DNA from: Brachypodius melanocephalos
Lineage: Eukaryota > Chordata > Aves > Passeriformes > Pycnonotidae
Assembly (NCBI GenBank): GCA_013398615.1
Contig: VZSR01003816.1
Location: forward strand, 13,103,029-13,167,028
Direction of reading: 5' to 3'
DNA: 64,000 nucleotides
Position 1 is the stretch's first letter, and the number at the start of each line of letters is the position of its first letter. Position numbers and translations under genes: made by a program. This document shows positions 36,342-47,532 of this stretch, piece after piece. A model generated the notes under the pieces. That model was given only the letters and a program-made list of their open reading frames with translations, searched no databases and was not told where the DNA came from.

Positions 36342-39300
36342 GTAAGTTACTTTACAGTTAGTTCTACTCTGTGTATTATTTCTGGGGTTTTAAAAGTGTT
36401 GAATCAAATGTGTCACCTGAAATCTCCTCCCAAAAGTGACAGAATGGGACCCTTGAGACTTCAGCTGCACTTTTTCAAAGTGACCACACAAGTCTAGAAG
36501 AGTAACAGCAAAGGGTTTATCCAGGGGTTGGAGTTGCTGATCTTCCTGTTTTCTGTTCTTATTTACTTACAGAGCACCAGGCATAGACATAATACCTGAA
36601 GTTCCCTTTCTTGCTTGCTTTTTTCCTTCCCCTTTTTTTGCTTCATTTGAAAAGTGCACCAACACCTCAGAATAAGTGTGTATAGGATGGATCTGTTTGA
36701 AACTTAATTTACAAATATTCTAAGTGCAGCTGGGATTGGGAACACATGATGGACAAGTAATTAATATGTCCAGTTTTAACTCCTGCACGTGGAGGGCTCA
36801 ACCTGCAAAATGATCAGGATGCCAGTACCCAAAAGCTGTAATATCAATATTCATGGCAGGTGGGAGCACTGTCGTTTTCTGAGTGTTTGTGGGGTTTGTA
36901 TGGATCTGCATCCCAGCCAGCTTGTAAAAGGAGGAAAAAAAGATTCTCTTCACTTTCTCTTGAATTGCAGCTCCTCACCTGTTAGCTGGGAAGTGCATGG
37001 TAGTTGCTGAAGTGCTTGTGTGGTGTGCTTGCTGTGTTTTCTGGGAACACTGGTTTAATTTAGTGCTCACTGGAGCAGGGGCAGATGCTCCAGAAGCTTC
37101 AGAGCCCTGCTTAGCAGAGATGTAATTCCTGCTGGATTACTTGTAATGTAATTCCTTGCTGGAAAAATCCAAAAGTGTTGGAAAAATACCTGGAAAAATA
37201 CCTGGATTGAGGAGGACTGATGGATTTTTGGTGTGTGAGGATGCTGTGGGGAGGCAGCAAGGGCAGCCGTGCTGCTGTGAGTGGGAAGTTCTGCCTGGGG
37301 AGGCTGCTGGGTTGGTTTTGCAAAAGGGATTGCTGGAGGCAGAGGGAGCTGCCAGAACCTGGAGTGAGCTGCCAGGAGTGTCTGCAGCATTCCTGGAGCT
37401 GCTGGCAGCAATGGGAGCTGCTGGTGTGTGTGTCCCACCATCCTCTGAGCTGCACCAGGCTGACCAGGGATCCCACCCTGGGGCCACTGAAATCCATTGG
37501 GAGTTCCAGGTTTGTCTTTGGGCACAGGACAGAATCATTAATAAAACTGCTGGAAGACAGTATTCTAACAAATATTCTTCATTTGCTTTTTCAAGCAGTA
37601 CATGGAATTGTGTTTGAATACAGGCTAAGAGTTGGTTTTCTTCTGTACACTGCTGCCATAAGGCTTCTAGGATAATAGACCAGATTTAACGAATTATGAA
37701 AATGTCTGGGTTTATTCTGAGGTGATAAAACATGTCTGAAAAGACAGTGAAGAAGGAAAATGATAGAATACTTTGCTGTATAATAATGAGCACTTGGAGT
37801 GCCCATTTGACCCATGTGCTTGGGCTGCACTGGCATCACATCAGGGCTGAGGCTGCACAGGCAAATGGCTAAAAATAGCATGAACCAGGAGGGCAGGAAT
37901 TCTGCTTGGGAGGCTAGCCGGTGGGAATCTTCATATAGCATGAAAATGTATTTCTTCTGAAGGACAGAGTAATTAAAATTTTTTTATTATTATTTTTTCT
38001 GCTTTGAGGCTTAAACATTCACTGATGGGAGTGTTAAGTTCCAACTTAATTATATTATTATTTAAAGGGTATTTCATAAAGTTCAGCAAGAATTTAGAGT
38101 TCTCAGAGAAACATAAACTGGCAGTGCTGTGGAATAAAAGACATCATGACATACAGATACACAACTTTTTGCTACAGTTTCTATAGGAACAAAATGTGAA
38201 GCTTGTGTTGCACATGGCTCTTGCCTTGTTTCACCAGTTTTGCCTCCTTGTATTCAGGATGCAAATTAATGTTTCATTAGTTTCCAAGTTTCCATCACGT
38301 TAATGTCTTAAATAATTTATTCTGTGCATGAGCTGAAGATAAAATACAAGAGTATAGGATCTCTAAATAATTCAGAATTATGTGCCTCTTTCAGAAAAGA
38401 AGCTGGTTAAGTGCTGGGGGTGGGAAGGGAGGGTATTTCTTGGTTTTAAGTGTAGTTTGGACAGCTCCAAACTGCTGTTTTAGCTAAGGAAGAAATTGCT
38501 GTTGTACCAGCTGAAGCAGCTCCCAGCGTTCATGTAAAATGACAAGAACCTTCCGAGGAAGTTCATGGAGCTGGGGGATTGGGAATGAAAGTAATGAAAA
38601 AGATGCTAACAACGTTTCTGGTACCAGCAGCATTTTAATGCCGTAATATTGCAGTTAAAAATGCACGCATGGCATTCCTGCATATTTCAGGGATGCTGAC
38701 CTGCCTGGTTTGATCCAGCTGGTTTTACTAAAGGAGAGAAGAGGTGGTTGGGAGAGTTACAGGCAAGTCTGTTGGTTAGTTGCTAAGTGGAAAGTTTATC
38801 TGTTTGTGCAGCAGCTGGCACATCATGTGCCTTCCCGGTGCTCTTGTATCAGGTGTTCTGGGAAAAAAAAAAAAGTATAATTCGAGTTCCTATTTGTTGA
38901 AAGTCTTACAGAATTGTCAGTTGTGGTGTTCCTTCTAGCAAAACAAAATACGTCCTTTTGCTGTGTTTAAAGTCAGTACTGTTAGAGACAGACAAGGTAA
39001 TCCATTTATCCTGAATTTCCTCTAAGCCAGGGCTCTGCCCAGTGGCCCCAGGTAGCTCTGATGGAGCCCGCACTGGAGGAAAGGCTGTTTGGGGAGGAAG
39101 TATGAGTTGGGCTGTGTGTGCTGCTCCAGGGTGGGAGCTCAGTGGGGCTGAAATGCCCTTTGCACACAATTTAATGTATTAATTTAATGTATCGATGTGA
39201 AGTAATTGATGAGAAGTGCCCAGGGCTGGGGGTGCTGGGGCACGGGCTGGAGCACACCCGGCTGTGGCTGCAGCCCAGAAAGTGCCACTTTCATTGCAGA

Positions 39301-39419
39301 ACAGAGCAAACTGAATTGCCCACTGAAACGGAAAGTGCTCTAAAAATAGCTGGGTGTGGAATTGAAATCTTTGACTCATATTTCCCACCTTGGAAACTTC
39401 TTATGCTTGTTCTCCTCGG

Positions 39420-39900
39420 CGAAGCGGAATGGCCCCGACTGCACAAGCCCTGCTGGGTTTTGTCGGGGTTTTCGCTGGCCTGCCCGTGCTTTTCGTGGCT
39501 GGAAAAGCTCTCCTGGTAGCTGTAAAAGCCTCGGGGGTGGCTGGAAGCCCGCAGGGGCCGCGCAGTGCCGCGGGAAGGGCGCGCTCACCTCCGCGCGGAT
39601 CCGCAGGGGTTAAAGCCTTGGCAAACACCGAGAGATTTTCCAGAGCAGCTCCGAGCTCACAGCTGCGGCCATTTTTTTCCAGCACGAAAATTCTAGCAGT
39701 CCACGTTCGGTGCGTGTCGGCTGGAAAGGCAGAGCGCCGTGCTGGCCCTGCAGCGGGCCGTGCCGTGAGGGCAGAGCGGCGCGGGCCGGGGCGGCCCCGC
39801 CACAGCCACCGAGCCTGTCCCTGCCGGCCCCGCTGCTCTTTGTGAGGGTCAGCACAGCATTTCATCTCTCCGCGCCCGTTCTGTGCGAGGGAGAAACTGT
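39420..39900. promoter_or_regulatory. Intragenic CpG island, candidate internal promoter
   Basis: About 480 bases dense in CpG (for example GGGCCGCGCAGTGCCGCGGG and GCGGCGCGGGCCGGGGCGGC) inside an AT-rich intron, ending shortly before a 27-T run. It lies between exon 3 and exon 4. A short GW182 form lacking the N-terminal repeat segment is known for human TNRC6A besides the longer TNGW1 form. An internal start here would give such a form, using a Met in exon 6. This is inference. It could also be an unmethylated enhancer or a GC-rich relic. Confidence 0.5.
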
Positions 39901-39936
39901 TTTCCATCTGCGTTAAAGTTACTCAAGCAGCTGCCT

Positions 39937-39940
<4 letters not shown>

Positions 39941-39967
<27 letters not shown>
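39941..39967 (+). repeat. 27-T homopolymer
   Basis: Uninterrupted T run at the right edge of the intragenic CpG island. Likely length-variable. Confidence 0.9.
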
Positions 39968-42900
39968 ATTGGAGGGGGAGTGCGAGTCCCTGGGCCCCTG
40001 CTCCAGGAGGAGTTGGCAGGCAGCTCCTGGAGCAGTAAAATGACACCATGCTTCTCCTCCATTTTCTAATGAAATCTGCAGAGTGGGAAAGCAACACAAG
40101 TTGGAAGCGTCTTTCTTTGGAATCTCTCTGTAAACTGTAACTCCACCATCCCCTGCTCTGCGGGTTTGCAGCAGGTTTGTTCTTTATGAAAATCTGTCAT
40201 TTTTAATACTGGTTTCTGTAAACTTGCTGTTGCTAGTCAATTAACTGTGATAAACTCTAAGTCTGGTAATGTCTTTCTGCCTTAATACAACTCAAAATAA
40301 AATACTGGTGTGTAGCGAACTTTTGTTAACAAACAACTTGTTTAGAGCAAATTAACAAATTAAGATAACGATTTAGGGGTGCTGGAATTCCTAGTAGCCA
40401 TATTGGAATATTAATGTGTTATTTAGTCTTCTGAGAAGTTGTGGAGCAGAAAATGTTGGGCAGGGTGAATTTTATAGCTTAAAACTTACTCTGTGGTTCT
40501 GAGGGAAGCAAAGGCAAGGGAATTCTGTTTCACTTTGAATAAACTCACTTGAAAATTAGCATATAATTGTTAACTTTGCATATTCTATAGCCTAGCCCTG
40601 GGATCTGGCAAATCTGTTATACAATTTGCTGATATCATAGTAGATAGAATTGCCATATTTGCTAAGTAAACAAATGCTTAGAATATATGTGAAATATAAT
40701 ATTCATAAGCTGTTAGAGAAGCGCTGTTGGTGCTGTGCCTTAGGGCTGGCTGGGCAGCGAGTACCTTGTTTATTTGTTGCACTCCTTGATAGTCAAAAGT
40801 GATTCGAGTTCCTGCAGGTCCTTTGGGGTCTGTTCTAACACACTTGGTCTTAAAGCAGCTTTAATTAGGAAAGTGAAGTGCTAGGGCTGCCCTGGGCATG
40901 CTGTTGGCAGCTCTGTCTGGGTGTCCAGGGAATGTCAGATGGAAATTGTTTGACTTTACCCCAGAGGAGCAGTGGTGCAGGAGTGGAAGTGGCAGGGAAG
41001 GAGAAGTGACTCGGTGACCGTGTTACCAGGTGTCGAATGTTACTGGATGTCGGATTAAAATCTCTTCAAGGGAGATGTGTTTGTATTTTCTGCTTAAGGT
41101 GGCAGTGGAAGGAAGAAGAACTCCCCTAGTCTGTGCCAGAGGCTGGAGGAGTGTGTGTGTCCCTGCGTGGGGCCCTGCCCCAGGACTGCTCTGATGGCTG
41201 CATGCGATGCTGTGGCTGCAGGAAGGGTTTCTGTGTGCCGCTGTCAGCTCAGCTCAGCTGAACTCTGCTCCAGGCTCCACGGGTCATCCATGCCATCAGC
41301 CGGGGCAGGAGGCACAGGGACAGCACCAAGAGTTGTGGTTTGGTTACACAGGCTGTGGAGTGTGAACAAATGTGTTGAAATTTCAGAGCTTGTTGCACTA
41401 CCTGGACCACAGAAAGGCACAAAGTCCTCCCACATTAAATTGTCAACGAATTCTCAGCAATTTGCTTAAATAGCACTTCTCCCCCTCTTCGGGGCTTAGT
41501 CACTCTCAGTTTCTTTGTTTATAATGCAAGAAATTTTAGAAACACCAAATGAAATAGATTTGTTTATTATTTCCTGTTTGTGCAGTTCTTCAGTTTTGAA
41601 CTAGAAGTCAGAATCACAATTTGTTGTCCCATTATGTGGATCAAAATATTTTGCAAGGAATCAGTTGCCTTCCCTTAATATAGGGAACAGCTTAAATTGA
41701 GGAAATCCAAAGTGGTGGCTGTGGTCTTTATCAACTTCTCAGTTTATCTAATAGCCTTTCAATACCTTCTGTTCCCTGTGCTCTGTGCAATAAATTGAAT
41801 TGTGTCCTGGCCCTTCCTCTCCTTAATTCTGTGCCTCTCCCGTCAGCTGAGAACTGGGAGAGCTGGGTCCCTGCTGTGCCCAAGAGGGAACCGGGGGCGC
41901 TGGGAGAGGCAGCTGGAGTTGGGTGTCCTCATCCTGACACTTTTGCTTACCTGTTTGTCAAACAAGGAGGTCTTCAGAGTTTTTCTTTTCTGCTTCCCTT
42001 AAGCAACCCAAATGCAATATTCCATTAAAACACAACTCAGATGCTGATTCTTCAGTGACTTTTTATTTTAAAGGCTTCTGTTTCGTGTTTTTCAGAATAT
42101 GTAATGTAGAAATAAACAGAAATTATACCATAAGTAGCACTGACAACATTCAAATTGATTCCCTAAACAAAAGCTCGGGTTGGTTTTTATTTTTTGTTGT
42201 ATTCCCATGACTCGGTTCCTGAAAGTGAATGATAAAATGGTCTTTAAACATATTTAAAAGATTTTAAAAGCCCCTGTAGTATTCTCAGTCCTGTAGTAAC
42301 ATTATTCCTGGTGCTAAGGAATAGAGTGGTTGAGTATTGAGGTATCTTGGGAAGTTGCACAATAAATGTTAGGACACTTTGTGGATACCTCATCCAAGAA
42401 ATTTGAAAAGTACATTAATGTATCAATACTGTGAGGGAGGGGCAGAGCTGGGGTGCACCTGGGAGGGATGGCAGGGTCCCACAGCAGAGCTGAGTCCCTT
42501 CCTGCCTGCTGCCCTGTGCTGGGGTGGGCTGTGGGGCTGAGTATGTGTGCCCTTGGTGTGTTCCCTGTCACCTCTGCCCATGCTCTGACCTTCCCCTGGC
42601 CTTGCCGGGGCCGTGCTGTCGGGACTGAGATCATTTGGAGTTGCAGTTGCACATTTGGCATTTCCCCAGTGCCAGCACTGTCCTGCTGGGCTGTGTGCAG
42701 TGTTCCCTGTGCTGGCAGCCGTCCCTGCTGGCAGCAGTCACTTCAGGGCAGGAATAACTTTGGATGTTGATCTTGTTAAAACAGGGAAGCTTTAGCAACA
42801 TGTCCTGTAGGTCCTGTTTGCCCCTTGTTCTTCTTGGGGCAGGCCAGAGCAGTTTTCTATATGTAGTACTTAAATGGGAAACTTAATTTTTTAATAATAA

Positions 42901-43274
42901 TTTAAACAAAATAATTTAAGATTTAAACGTTTTCCAAAAAAAGGTTAAAAAGATTGAAATAAACTGCATAGTGCTGATTTGTTGGCAAAAGGCTATAGAA
43001 AGCTGGTTAGTAGTAGCATGCTGTAACTGAGATAACTTGGATGGGAGTGATAGCAAGGCATATTCCTGCTTCCAGGTCTGTGCCATGAAAGTGCGTGATT
43101 GAGGGATAACAGAGCTTTTCCTCAGGGATGAGTTACAGCTTGAATCAGAAGAAATGCTGCCATTACATCATACATAAACACCTCTAATAATATTGACTTA
43201 GTCTTCAATTTTATAAGTTGCTGTTCACATGAATAACTTTGTCCCACTTTTCTTTTTCCTGGGGGTGGGGGTAG

Positions 43275-43607
43275 TGCCAGAACAAACCAAGACAAGTGCA
43301 AGCCAGCCCCAGCCTGTCACCTCCAACGGCACTTCCACAGGAACCAGCACTACTAATAATGCCAAGCGGGCCCCAGCCAGCAGCCAGCAGCAGCCCTTGC
43401 CTCGATACCCTCCTCGGGAAGTACCACCACGATTCCGACACCAGGAACAGAAACAGCTTCTGAAACGAGGGCAGCAGTTACCTGTGATAGCTGCAAACCT
43501 GGGATCCACTCCCAAAGCGTTAAACAGCCAGTCAGGAGGCAGCACTGGCACCAATAACCAGCCCGTGACCAACGGAGAAGTGCCCAACAGCAGCAAAAAA
43601 CAGCCAG
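43275..43607 (+). CDS. TNRC6A: TNRC6A visible exon 4 (Q/P/S/T-rich segment)
   Basis: A 333-base exon, phase 1 to phase 1, with acceptor GGGGTAG and donor G|gtgagg. It starts with Val-Pro-Glu-Gln, runs through a Ser/Thr/Asn-rich stretch, then PRYPPREVPPRFRHQEQKQL and a segment ending SSKKQP. In human this exon holds the long Gln/Pro repeat behind the name trinucleotide-repeat-containing 6A. Here only three adjacent Gln codons remain (about 43390-43398, in an AGC/CAG-rich stretch). The acceptor has a G-rich rather than pyrimidine-rich tract directly before it, with a T-rich stretch slightly further upstream. Confidence 0.95.
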
Positions 43608-46600
43608 GTGAGGCCAGGTACCTTGTTTTCTTTAGGTAAAATTGAGCAAATTAAAGTCAGTTACCAGGGGAATATTCCAGCCAACATTATTTCAACTTGC
43701 ACTGTGTTCTGTAGTATGAGGAGGTCCTTTCCTGTGTCAGAGCTTGATAATGAATGTTGCAGGGTGGTTTTGGCCTCTCTGGGCACTGAAGTTTCAACTG
43801 TTGTCTCAGTGTTGCCTTGGTGTTGGCAACAGTGGATGGCAGACAGGGCAAGGTTGGAGGAAGGAAGGAATTCCTGGCTGGGAGGGTGGGCAGGCCTTGG
43901 CACAGGGTGCCCAGAGCAGCTGTGGCTGCCCCTGGATCCCTGGCAGTGCCCAAGGCCAGGCTGGACATTGGGGCCTGGGGCAGTGAAAGGTGTCCCTGTC
44001 CATGGCAGTGGAACTGAGGGGTCTTCAAAGCCCCTTCCAGCACATTTCTTTATGTGATTCTGAACAGCACCTTGAGACTTGGCTTTCATTTTTAGCTTCA
44101 TACCTGGGGATCCAACCATGGTACAGCTTGTTCAGGATATCAGAATTTTCTTTTATTGTCAGGTCAGAGTTTTTCTCAGTTTTTTCACTTGAATCTTGGT
44201 TGTGTTACAGAATGGATCCACTTTTACCTTTACTGCTGTTTAAGTTCATTCATCTTTTGTTACTTTGGCTTCTTAGGCACCTTCAAATAGCCTTTTAAGT
44301 CAGCTGAACTTGCCTGTTACATGTGTAGGATGTGCTGTTCAGTGACTGCACTAACATGCAGTTCAGTTAATTTTACAGGACACTAATGTAATTCTTTTTT
44401 GTCTGGAAAAAAGTAACTTTCTGTGAGGGATCTAGCTTTTCAAAGGGATTTGGTATTAATGCATGCCAATGCTTAATACTTTCTTATTTTTATACTTGTA
44501 TTTATATTTTGACGTGCATGTAGCAGCGATGATGTAACTTTTTTCCACAAATAGTTTCTTTGGTGACTTTACTGAATTCACAGTGTTTGTCAAAATTAGT
44601 GTTTTATAGATTACAAAGAATATGACTCTTAGCTCCTTTAGCAAAAAAAAAAAAAAAAAGAAAGAAAGAATAAAACCCTGCAAATAGCCTTGATATTTCA
44701 AGTTCGAGTTAAATTTTGAGCTGTTCTGATTACTGCTCCTTGAAGAAGCAGGATTTAAAATGGAAGTAAACAAAGCACTGGAAAAACAAAGTTTATCTGT
44801 GAGTCCTTGAGGAATGTTTCCCATATTACTTTCCAGTATTATTTCTGTAACATACTGATAGAACTCTTTACCATTGCAACAGGTAATCTTTAAGTGACTT
44901 ATTTTCTTTGCTTCGCCTCTATGATGTTGTTCCTGTCCATAGTGATATTTAAAGTTACCTTTTATCAAGATGAAACTTTTCCTGCAGCATGTATACTCTA
45001 CTGGTCAAGGTGTGTAGCAAGGTGATTTAAACAAGAGTGGTGATTTAAATAAAAATTCAAAATAATTTAAGCAGTATTACTGCTGATACGGCCTGGTAGG
45101 TCTCCCGGTTGTATCCAGAGGGTTTGTGTACTGTTTTCCGTTGTACTTCTTCCATGAATACCAGCCCAGTATTTAATTAGCTGGATTCCCATTTGTGTAC
45201 TGCATTTTTCCCAGGTTTGCTCAGTTTCCCTGGATCTTGTGCTGGTGTGGCTGGGCAGTGCCAGCATGGCGCAGTGCTGCTCTGGTGTCGGGGGCAGTTC
45301 TGTGCTCTGAGTAGTACCCTGATTATTTGGATGGTGTGTCTGGAACCAGTGAAGTTCAGGATCCTTCAGGGAGAGAAGGCTTGGCCAGATCACTTTGTCA
45401 CCTCAGGAAAACATCTGTGTGTCCTGTAGCTGCTGTCAGAGCTTTGTCCCTGTCAGAGCTCTACTCCTGTGTGTCCCAGGAAAGCTCAGAGCTGCTGTCT
45501 GAGGTGAACACTCAGGGCTCCTTTCTTGGTGCTTGTGTGTGCCTGGAAGTCTCCTTGCCTAGAATAACCAGGAGTAACAGCTGGTTTGGATGTGTTCTCA
45601 TGTTCTTTCCTAAACACAGACAAGATGATAATGGAGAGGCAAATAATTTTTCTGTGCTGGTCTTCTGTCCTGGTTTCTGTCCTGTCTGACATGTTGCTGG
45701 TGAGGCAGAGGGGGCCCCCATCCAGCAGGACTTGATGTCTTCTGACACCTTTGTATCTGAAAGGAAATGCTCTTTAGTCATTTGCCTGTCTCAGTTTCAC
45801 TCACTCTCCCTGCTTCCTCTTTCAGCCTCCACCAGCAACCCCAGGTACTCTCCTTTTTACCTCTGGAATCAGAAATCTCATGAAATTTGGCAGATCTGTA
45901 GGTCACTTGCATAGACAGGATATCCATGGATAGTGGGGTTAAATCAATGGCTTCTGGAATTGATCTGTTTTAGGGCTAAAAGAAAAACTGTGGCTTCCAG
46001 TGTTAAAGTCAGGATTGCTGGCACTGGGAATGGCTGTGGGTTTGTGTGTAATTCCTGGAAGGATCTCTCCCCAGTTCCAGCTGTGGTTGCAATGGTTTGG
46101 TAGCTGCTTTGTAAAAGCCAGGTAATGCAGGCAGATACTGCTGGATTTCAACTCTTTAATTGCTCTGGGCACAGTAAGATTTTAAGTCATCGGCATTGGA
46201 GAACTTTTTGATTATATCAGTGGTCTAAACCCCATCCCTTTACTTGTGTAATTGGCATATTGTTTTAGTAAAGACACACAAATGAAGCTCATGTCTTGCA
46301 GTGCTTCTGGAACAGATCCAGGCCAGTGCCAAGATGGTTATTTAAAAAAATCTCTCTAAGTAACTCTTTATCAGGACACTTTCATACCCAGTTTAGTTGT
46401 CTTCAGTGATGTGCCCCATGTGCAAACTTCACATGAAAGGAAGGGTTGATCACTGCCCTGGTGTTTGCTCACCTCTGCTGTGGAACCCCCTGGAATAACC
46501 AGTGGTTGTTCACAATGAAATGATTTATATCATGAACTGAAGCATTTCCAGCAGTAATTGCTTACAACTGTGGCCAGAGCAGAACAGGAGAGCACCACTG

Positions 46601-47484
46601 CGCTCCTGGCAGGGCTCCAGCTTGGATTCCTCCTGTCTGCCTTTATTCTGGTGCATCTCAAACAGAGACACAAAGTTTTGTTCCAGCCAGAGCCTTTGGG
46701 AGCAAAAGGTCCCTCCTATAACCTGGGGGTGGTTCTCAGCTGTTGGAGGAGTCAGGGAAGAGGGGAGCAGTTGGGATTTGCAGTTAGTGGTGATGAAGGT
46801 TGGATTCACATGGGGAACGTTGCCTTCAGTGTAACAGTTACGGTCTCCAGCTGTAAAATTTGTGAGTTTGAAAGATGAAGTTTGATTCTGTACAGTGCCC
46901 GTGTGGCACAGGGCAGGAGGAGGATGTGAAAGAGGGTGAATGGATTGTGATGCACGTGCTTGGGTTATATCAGCATTGGGCCACGCTCAGATGTTGCTGT
47001 TTGCTCAGTCAGGCAGCAGACTACTGATTTGGAGGTGGAGCAAATGTGCTCTTCAGAGAGGGGAGAGGAACTTGCTGAAGTTTCAGGGCTGACTGCTCAA
47101 CTTCTTAGTACAGTCCAAAATGAACTGGTTTTGGTTTCACTGACTATAAATTCTTCCTCTTTTTTGTATAAATCAAACTTCTAAGGACATGCTAAATTGG
47201 CTTATTAAATGCCAAATGTGTAACAAGTAGGTCGTAATGGAAATGTGTCATAAAAGCAGCAGAATTGCTAATTCTCACATCCCCAGGCTGAGTTTGTTGT
47301 CATGTCCCTGCTCCCTGTGTGGGGGGCGTGATTCAGAGCAGACAGTGAGACTGAGCTGGCTCTGAGAGAAACCTGTCCTGAAAAAGGGGTCTAAGGACTC
47401 AGTTTACAGCAGTGAGTGCTCTGGGGACTGTTCTCTCATTTGCTGAAGTAACACTTCTGTGATTTTCTTGCTTTTTTTTTGTAG
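43608..47484 (+). other. TNRC6A intron after visible exon 4
   Basis: A 3.9 kb intron with the sense CR1 fragment (43845-44075) and an A tract followed by AAAG units (about 44642-44670). Otherwise nothing recognisable. Confidence 0.8.
43845..44075 (+). mobile_element. CR1 LINE 3' fragment in intron 4, sense
   Basis: GGCACAGGGTGCCCAGAGCA, GCTGTGGCTGCCCCTGGATC, GCCCAAGGCCAGGCTGGACA, AGGTGTCCCTGTCCATGGCA and the terminal CTTCCAGCACATTTC, then GTGATTCTGAA, match the CR1 tail in sense orientation. It sits in the intron after TNRC6A exon 4, in the same direction as the gene. Truncated, no coding capacity. Confidence 0.85.
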
Positions 47485-47532
47485 GCATGCCTCCCATTCG
47501 GGACTTGGTGAGCCACTCCCCTAACCAGTCAG
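47485..47532 (+). CDS. TNRC6A: TNRC6A visible exon 5 (in-frame cassette, 16 residues)
   Basis: A 48-base exon between a T9 tract with GTAG and donor TCAG|gttagc. It is phase 1 to phase 1 and reads, with the borrowed first base, GMPPIRDLVSHSPNQS. Because it is symmetric, skipping it joins exon 4 to exon 6 in frame and gives a protein matching the human reference as I remember it. I infer an alternatively spliced cassette. The donor (gttagc) is weaker than its neighbours, in keeping with regulated use. Confidence 0.85.

Larger units (their letters stand above)
36342..43274 (+). other. TNRC6A intron between visible exons 3 and 4
   Basis: A 6.9 kb intron, mostly AT-rich. It contains an intragenic CpG island (about 39420-39900), a 27-T run (39941-39967), an A tract (38863-38874), and GC-richer unannotated stretches near 37220-37520, 41100-41340 and 42430-42780. 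No further exon is supported. Confidence 0.8.

Noticed and set aside
39390..39907. 151-codon plus-strand and 168-codon minus-strand frames in the intragenic CpG island, one with a hydrophobic stretch
   Set aside because: Both come from the same CpG-rich block, neither resembles a known protein, and the hydrophobic run alone is not evidence of a gene.
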